Origin: Tritrichomonas musculus
Taxonomy: Eukaryota; Parabasalia; Tritrichomonadida; Tritrichomonadidae
NCBI GenBank assembly: GCA_039105265.1
Contig: JAPFFF010000015.1
Span: forward strand, 930,001-994,000
Reading direction: 5' to 3'
Length of the DNA: 64,000 bases
A program made the translations under genes and the position numbers. Position 1 is the first letter of the stretch. The number at the start of each line of letters is the position of its first letter. Of this stretch, positions 60,541-64,000 are shown one piece after another. The notes beneath the pieces were generated by a model. It was not told the origin of the DNA. It searched no databases and saw nothing but the letters and a program-made list of their open reading frames with translations.

Positions 60541-60643
60541 TAATTACTTAAATGTACCATTTCAAACTTACACCTGCAGCTATCGCAACTTAGTTGCAGG
60601 TGGAAATAATTACGCGAATTAAACTTCCACCTGCAACTAAAAG
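60541..60643. repeat. Decayed edge copies of the hairpin unit
   Basis: At 60569-60606 a diverged first-type hairpin (ACACCTGCAGCTATCGCAAC, then TTGCAGGTGGAA), and near 60629 a single arm TTCCACCTGCAACT. The spacers have changed completely. Decay is seen only at this right edge; the left edge of the array is abrupt. Confidence 0.8.
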
Positions 60644-60734
60644 TTTTAAATATTTTTTTATTTATATTATTTTTCTTTTAGTTTTTATTTGTTCAAAATA
60701 TTTTTTTTTTTTTTTTACATTATTTAACATAGGA

Positions 60735-60761
60735 CACTTTTTGAGCGAAGCTCAAAAAGTG
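60735..60761. repeat. Perfect hairpin with 12-bp stem and GAA loop
   Basis: CACTTTTTGAGC, GAA, GCTCAAAAAGTG. It lies 195 bp right of the array and 590 bp before the kinase-like gene, just after a 16-bp T run (60701-60716). The surrounding 60644-61317 holds no gene. Confidence 0.9.
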
Positions 60762-61317
60762 GCCATTCTTGTTAAAATAAAATTTTACTAACTAGTTCAA
60801 AAAGAGTGTAATTAACAGGCAAAATATATGGATATTCTATTTGAAAATGACGTAAATCAATAAGGGGAGCATTTATTTGAAAAAATTTTTCCGAGTTGAG
60901 TATGCTTTGAAATATTTATACTGAATACTGGAAATGCCAAGCAAAAATCATAAAAATCAAAGAAGTATAATGGTGTATGGGCAAAAATCCAAGTGTAACT
61001 TCTAATTACAAGATTGTTTATCAATAATTATAATTTTTGAACCTTTAATTTGGCACCAAAAGCAATAAAAGACACAGTCGAGTTAAGTTATTGGCGAAAT
61101 CTTATGAAAATGTCTGCATACTGAATTGATCCTTGATAAATTAATGAAAAATCCAAAATTTTAAAGATTAATTTGAAAAGAAATAATAAAGCTTATTAAA
61201 ATTGAAATAAATATTTTTTGTCAAATAATTTGAGAGAAAAAAAGCTTGGGCTGGCATTTGAATTTAAGTTTATTATTTAGTTAAAATTGAAAATTAATTT
61301 TTTTATTGATCGATAAG

Positions 61318-61322
61318 TCATT
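61318..61322 (+). promoter_or_regulatory. Inr of the kinase-like gene
   Basis: TCATT, A+1 at 61320, leader 7 nt to ATG 61327. It rules out the longer frame from a TTG at 61306. Confidence 0.6.
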
Positions 61323-61326
61323 TGTA

Positions 61327-63138
61327 ATGATAGCAAAAAAAGATGATCTTCTCTCACAGAGAACCATAATTATAATTCAACAAATGGAAAAAAATCCTCA
61401 AGAACTTAGTTTAGATAAGGCAGCTGCTAATACATTTTTCGAAAAAATAACAAATGGTGATTTTTTAAACTGGTTTGCTCAAACTGGTGTTAACATATGC
61501 TTTCCATTTGAAGCTTTAATGTATGCTCTTGATAAAACTATATCGATCAGCAATTTTCCTGATTGCATTTTTTTTAAGGAACTATATAACTGTGCTGCAA
61601 AACGTGGAATAAATCCAAATCAATTTGGAATATTAGATTTATTGAAGGACTATATAATATTTATTACCGTTCGATTGGGTGTTCCAGAGTTTGAAGAAGT
61701 AAATGATATTAATGGATTACGTTCTTTTAAAATGATATCTAGTAAAATAAGAAAATTTATAGAAGAAGAAAGCGAATATCATATTTTTAGAATAGCTGTC
61801 GTATCAGAAGCATTTTTAAGGTCTAGAAACATGTTACCAAAACAATTATTACAATATATGACGCTTTCGATTTATGGATCACATAACATTTTAGAAAAAC
61901 TTATACAACTGCAGATTTCAGATAAAATAGTATCATTTGAAAACAAAACCAAAGGTATTTCTCCAGGAACTATAGCTATATTACCAGATTCTCGCAGATG
62001 CTTTATTAAATCTCATAAAAATTATCCACTTGTCAAAAGCTATCTTAGCAGCTTAATCACAAGTATTACCTATTCAACATGCGATTCTTTTACTATACCA
62101 CATGATTTTGCAAAAAGTATTCGTGAAATCGATTTAAAAGAACTTTTTGCTTATAAAGTATTAGAAAAAGTTGGCTTTGGTCCAAAAACAGGTTTTATTA
62201 TTAATGGCCCACTACATAGTGGGTTATATATATATACAAATGAAATCAAAAATTTTTTAGAAGTCAAAAAACTTAAAGAAATTATCAATGAAAGTGACAG
62301 TAGTATTTCTAAGGCTATCTCATCACTTAGAAGCTATTTCTTAACAACAGGATTCAATCCAATAGACGTAGGTTCCCCACGCTTTATACTTAACTTAACA
62401 GCTTTTGATATCATTGCTAGAAGTATGTTGTTATTTGATTTAAATGAAAATAATTTAGGCTTTATTGATAATGATGGAAGAGAAATAACTAAATCATTTA
62501 CTATGCTAGCTAATTTGAAACCATGCTTAGTAGATTTTATAGTGCCTACAATTGATCATGTTGATGATTTAAATCGATTTTATTTAGAAAATGAATCAGC
62601 ACTAGATATATTTTCTAAAAAAAACCGTTTTGTTTATGCTGGTTTAATTAGTAGTTTCTTAACAAATAACACATTTATAAAATATCCTAGAGATATATTT
62701 GATGACTATTTTATACCTTTAAGGTCAACTTTTTCTGGAAATACAATTAATATGGATATTTTTAAACAAAGAAGAAAAAAATTTGGTTTAATGGCATTTC
62801 AAAAAATCCTTAAGCCATTAAATGAGATAGATTCAATTTTACAATCGACATATCATGAAGTTTTGGAATTGTTCATTAGAAATAATAAAGCCAATGATCT
62901 ACAATCACAAGTATTTAAACTTCCTAACCAATTAAAACAAGCTGAAGAATTAAGGGAATATGCAAAAGCTATATCTTTACATTTAAGATTTTTATTTGAA
63001 TATGTTAAATTACCTAATGAAATAAATACAAGTCAACTAAAACCAATTAAAAACGTAGATGATTATTTTAAAAAAGATGAAGAAGAAAAAAATAAATTAA
63101 ATGAAGATCTTTCTAGAATGTTAGAAGAACAGCATTAA
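61327..63138 (+). CDS. Unrecognised protein with divergent kinase-like fold
   Basis: 603 aa. No family recognised by name. Residues 1-200 are helical. From about 205 the order of marks fits a remote kinase fold: a strand with Lys (RRCFIKSH near 225), a helix with Glu (LKELFAYKVLEKVGFGPK near 270), a hinge-like strand (GLYIYTNEI near 300), then D-x4-N (DLNENN near 371, followed by LGFID) and a DF motif (LVDF near 401). That D-x4-N plus DF pattern is shared by protein kinases, PI3/4-kinases, actin-fragmin kinase and HipA. The last 60 residues are a charged coil. There is no DFG and no glycine loop, so activity is uncertain. It is the only intact gene right of the hairpin array. Confidence 0.6.
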   Translation: MIAKKDDLLSQRTIIIIQQMEKNPQELSLDKAAANTFFEKITNGDFLNWFAQTGVNICFPFEALMYALDKTISISNFPDCIFFKELYNCAAKRGINPNQFGILDLLKDYIIFITVRLGVPEFEEVNDINGLRSFKMISSKIRKFIEEESEYHIFRIAVVSEAFLRSRNMLPKQLLQYMTLSIYGSHNILEKLIQLQISDKIVSFENKTKGISPGTIAILPDSRRCFIKSHKNYPLVKSYLSSLITSITYSTCDSFTIPHDFAKSIREIDLKELFAYKVLEKVGFGPKTGFIINGPLHSGLYIYTNEIKNFLEVKKLKEIINESDSSISKAISSLRSYFLTTGFNPIDVGSPRFILNLTAFDIIARSMLLFDLNENNLGFIDNDGREITKSFTMLANLKPCLVDFIVPTIDHVDDLNRFYLENESALDIFSKKNRFVYAGLISSFLTNNTFIKYPRDIFDDYFIPLRSTFSGNTINMDIFKQRRKKFGLMAFQKILKPLNEIDSILQSTYHEVLELFIRNNKANDLQSQVFKLPNQLKQAEELREYAKAISLHLRFLFEYVKLPNEINTSQLKPIKNVDDYFKKDEEEKNKLNEDLSRMLEEQH

Positions 63139-63396
63139 GATGTCGGTCTTGAGCAATTTGACCTTGAGCTGACCCAACCCTCATTAATTAAATAAGAAAA
63201 ACTTTCTAATTTCTATGGATAATGACTATGGATAAAAATATCAATCTTTTATTATATTTATTTTTCCCGATGATAATAATTTGAATATTACTTTAGGAAT
63301 AAAAAATGTTTATGCTAGTTCGGTGTATATTAATGATGCTGAATCGATGTTATCTGTGGATTATAACTGTTATCTAAGTGCAAACCTTCTTGTTGT

Positions 63397-63528
63397 CTAG
63401 GAATATCCATTTGTATAAATTTTATCAACAACAGATTTAGCTTCGTTGTTTCCATTGATTCTCTCACCAATACCAGCGAAGTTATCATTGCATAGGAGTG
63501 CCGCAGATTTTGGGTTTATTAGAGACAT
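63397..63528 (-). CDS. Short open frame, possible gene fragment
   Basis: 43 codons, ATG at 63528, with codon use like real genes and less AT-rich than its flanks: MSLINPKSAALLCNDNFAG and a stop after NGYS. No Inr, no known family. It could be the remains of a larger gene. Confidence 0.3.
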   Translation of the reverse strand: MSLINPKSAALLCNDNFAGIGERINGNNEAKSVVDKIYTNGYS

Positions 63529-63818
63529 ATTTTGCAAAGGTAATAGTGGCGTCCTGCATTTAGGCTTGGAGTCTAGCGTAAAATAATAGAGGGGTGGGCA
63601 CTAAATAAAAAATTATTTCTATTTGACAATGGAATTTTGACCTTTCCTTTTGAAAACTTGATCGATATTCTAGAATAAACGGATATTTTATTTTACGAGA
63701 AAAGTAGATAGTGATTTCCGTGATTTTGGGACCCCCTGTTTTCAAGGGATTTTTCACTAATCGATCTGTGTGGGCAATTCACCTCATAAACTCAGATTTT
63801 CAAAGCAGTTTTCAAAGA
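63529..63818. other. Intergenic DNA, no gene
   Basis: Nothing convincing seen here, nor in 63139-63396. Confidence 0.5.
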
Positions 63819-63994
63819 TCAAAATTTTAAATATGAGATTGTAAAACAGGTTTGAGAAAATGGATAAAAAGATGTGTTTATTAAAATAATTTAGAGGAAT
63901 TAATCAAAGAAATTCGGTTTTATAAACAAGTCTTGTTAAATCAAATTTTTAAATATGAGATTGAAAAATAGGTTTGAGAAAACAGATAAAAAGT
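63819..63994 (+). repeat. 54-bp direct repeat at the right edge
   Basis: Copies at 63819-63872 and 63941-63994, about 87% alike, both containing AAATATGAGATTG and GGTTTGAGAAAA. Start-to-start spacing is 122 bp, the same number as the hairpin unit but with no shared sequence. The array may continue beyond the window. Confidence 0.75.
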
Positions 63995-64000
63995 GCGCCG

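Noticed and set aside
61306-61326. Seven-codon N-terminal extension of the kinase-like gene
   Set aside because: It begins at TTG and lies mostly upstream of the Inr A+1 at 61320.

Overview
The window looks like nuclear DNA of a parabasalid protist, most likely Tritrichomonas foetus or a close relative. The evidence is convergent. The DNA is very AT-rich, and the genes are almost all intronless with short spacers. Many ATGs lie 5-30 nt behind a TCA-Y-W initiator (Inr) like that of Trichomonas core promoters. Trichomonad-type families are present: BTB plus discoidin-like proteins, VPS9-domain proteins, a TKL kinase, and a tail-anchored CS-domain/TPR protein like the hydrogenosomal receptors Tom36/Tom46. 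One gene appears to carry a 26-nt intron right after its start codon. The code is standard (TAA, TAG and TGA all used as stops). Species identity is inference; no search was run. Layout 1-44.4 kb, mostly core genes: a partial gene at the left edge, thymidylate kinase, V-ATPase subunit E, an importin-beta-type receptor, a four-EF-hand protein, an unrecognised protein, two BTB/discoidin-like paralogues flanking a broken coding relic, an FG-repeat/propeller/coiled-coil nucleoporin candidate, a CEP76-like protein, a divergent Ras-like GTPase, a Tom46-like tail-anchored receptor, a thioredoxin-fold protein, cytosolic aspartyl-tRNA synthetase, VPS26 of retromer, a coiled-coil pseudogene, a TPR/HAT protein, a TKL kinase, an Akt-like PH/AGC kinase, a monoglyceride-lipase-like hydrolase, a Rab GTPase, a coiled-coil protein, a VPS9-domain protein (candidate Rab5-type GEF), an unrecognised protein and a Siw14-like phosphatase. 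Several of these share a membrane-traffic and phosphoinositide theme (Rab, VPS9, VPS26, Akt), but they are not arranged as an operon. Layout 44.4-64 kb, an accessory, gene-poor island: a decayed coding stretch, two short tandem-repeat arrays (42-bp and 58-bp units), a Polinton/Maverick-type element reduced in this window to a small unknown gene, a protein-primed family-B DNA polymerase and an integrase, 2.8 kb of empty AT-rich DNA, a 3.5-kb array of 122-bp units with 50% GC in which every half-unit is an imperfect hairpin (about 58 hairpins), and then an intact gene with a clean Inr whose protein has the marks of a very divergent kinase fold. The most notable observations are the hairpin array beside the kinase-like gene, the 26-nt intron, the sharply bounded 469-bp identical tract between the two BTB paralogues, and the minimal pol-int Polinton with its repeat-rich upstream flank.
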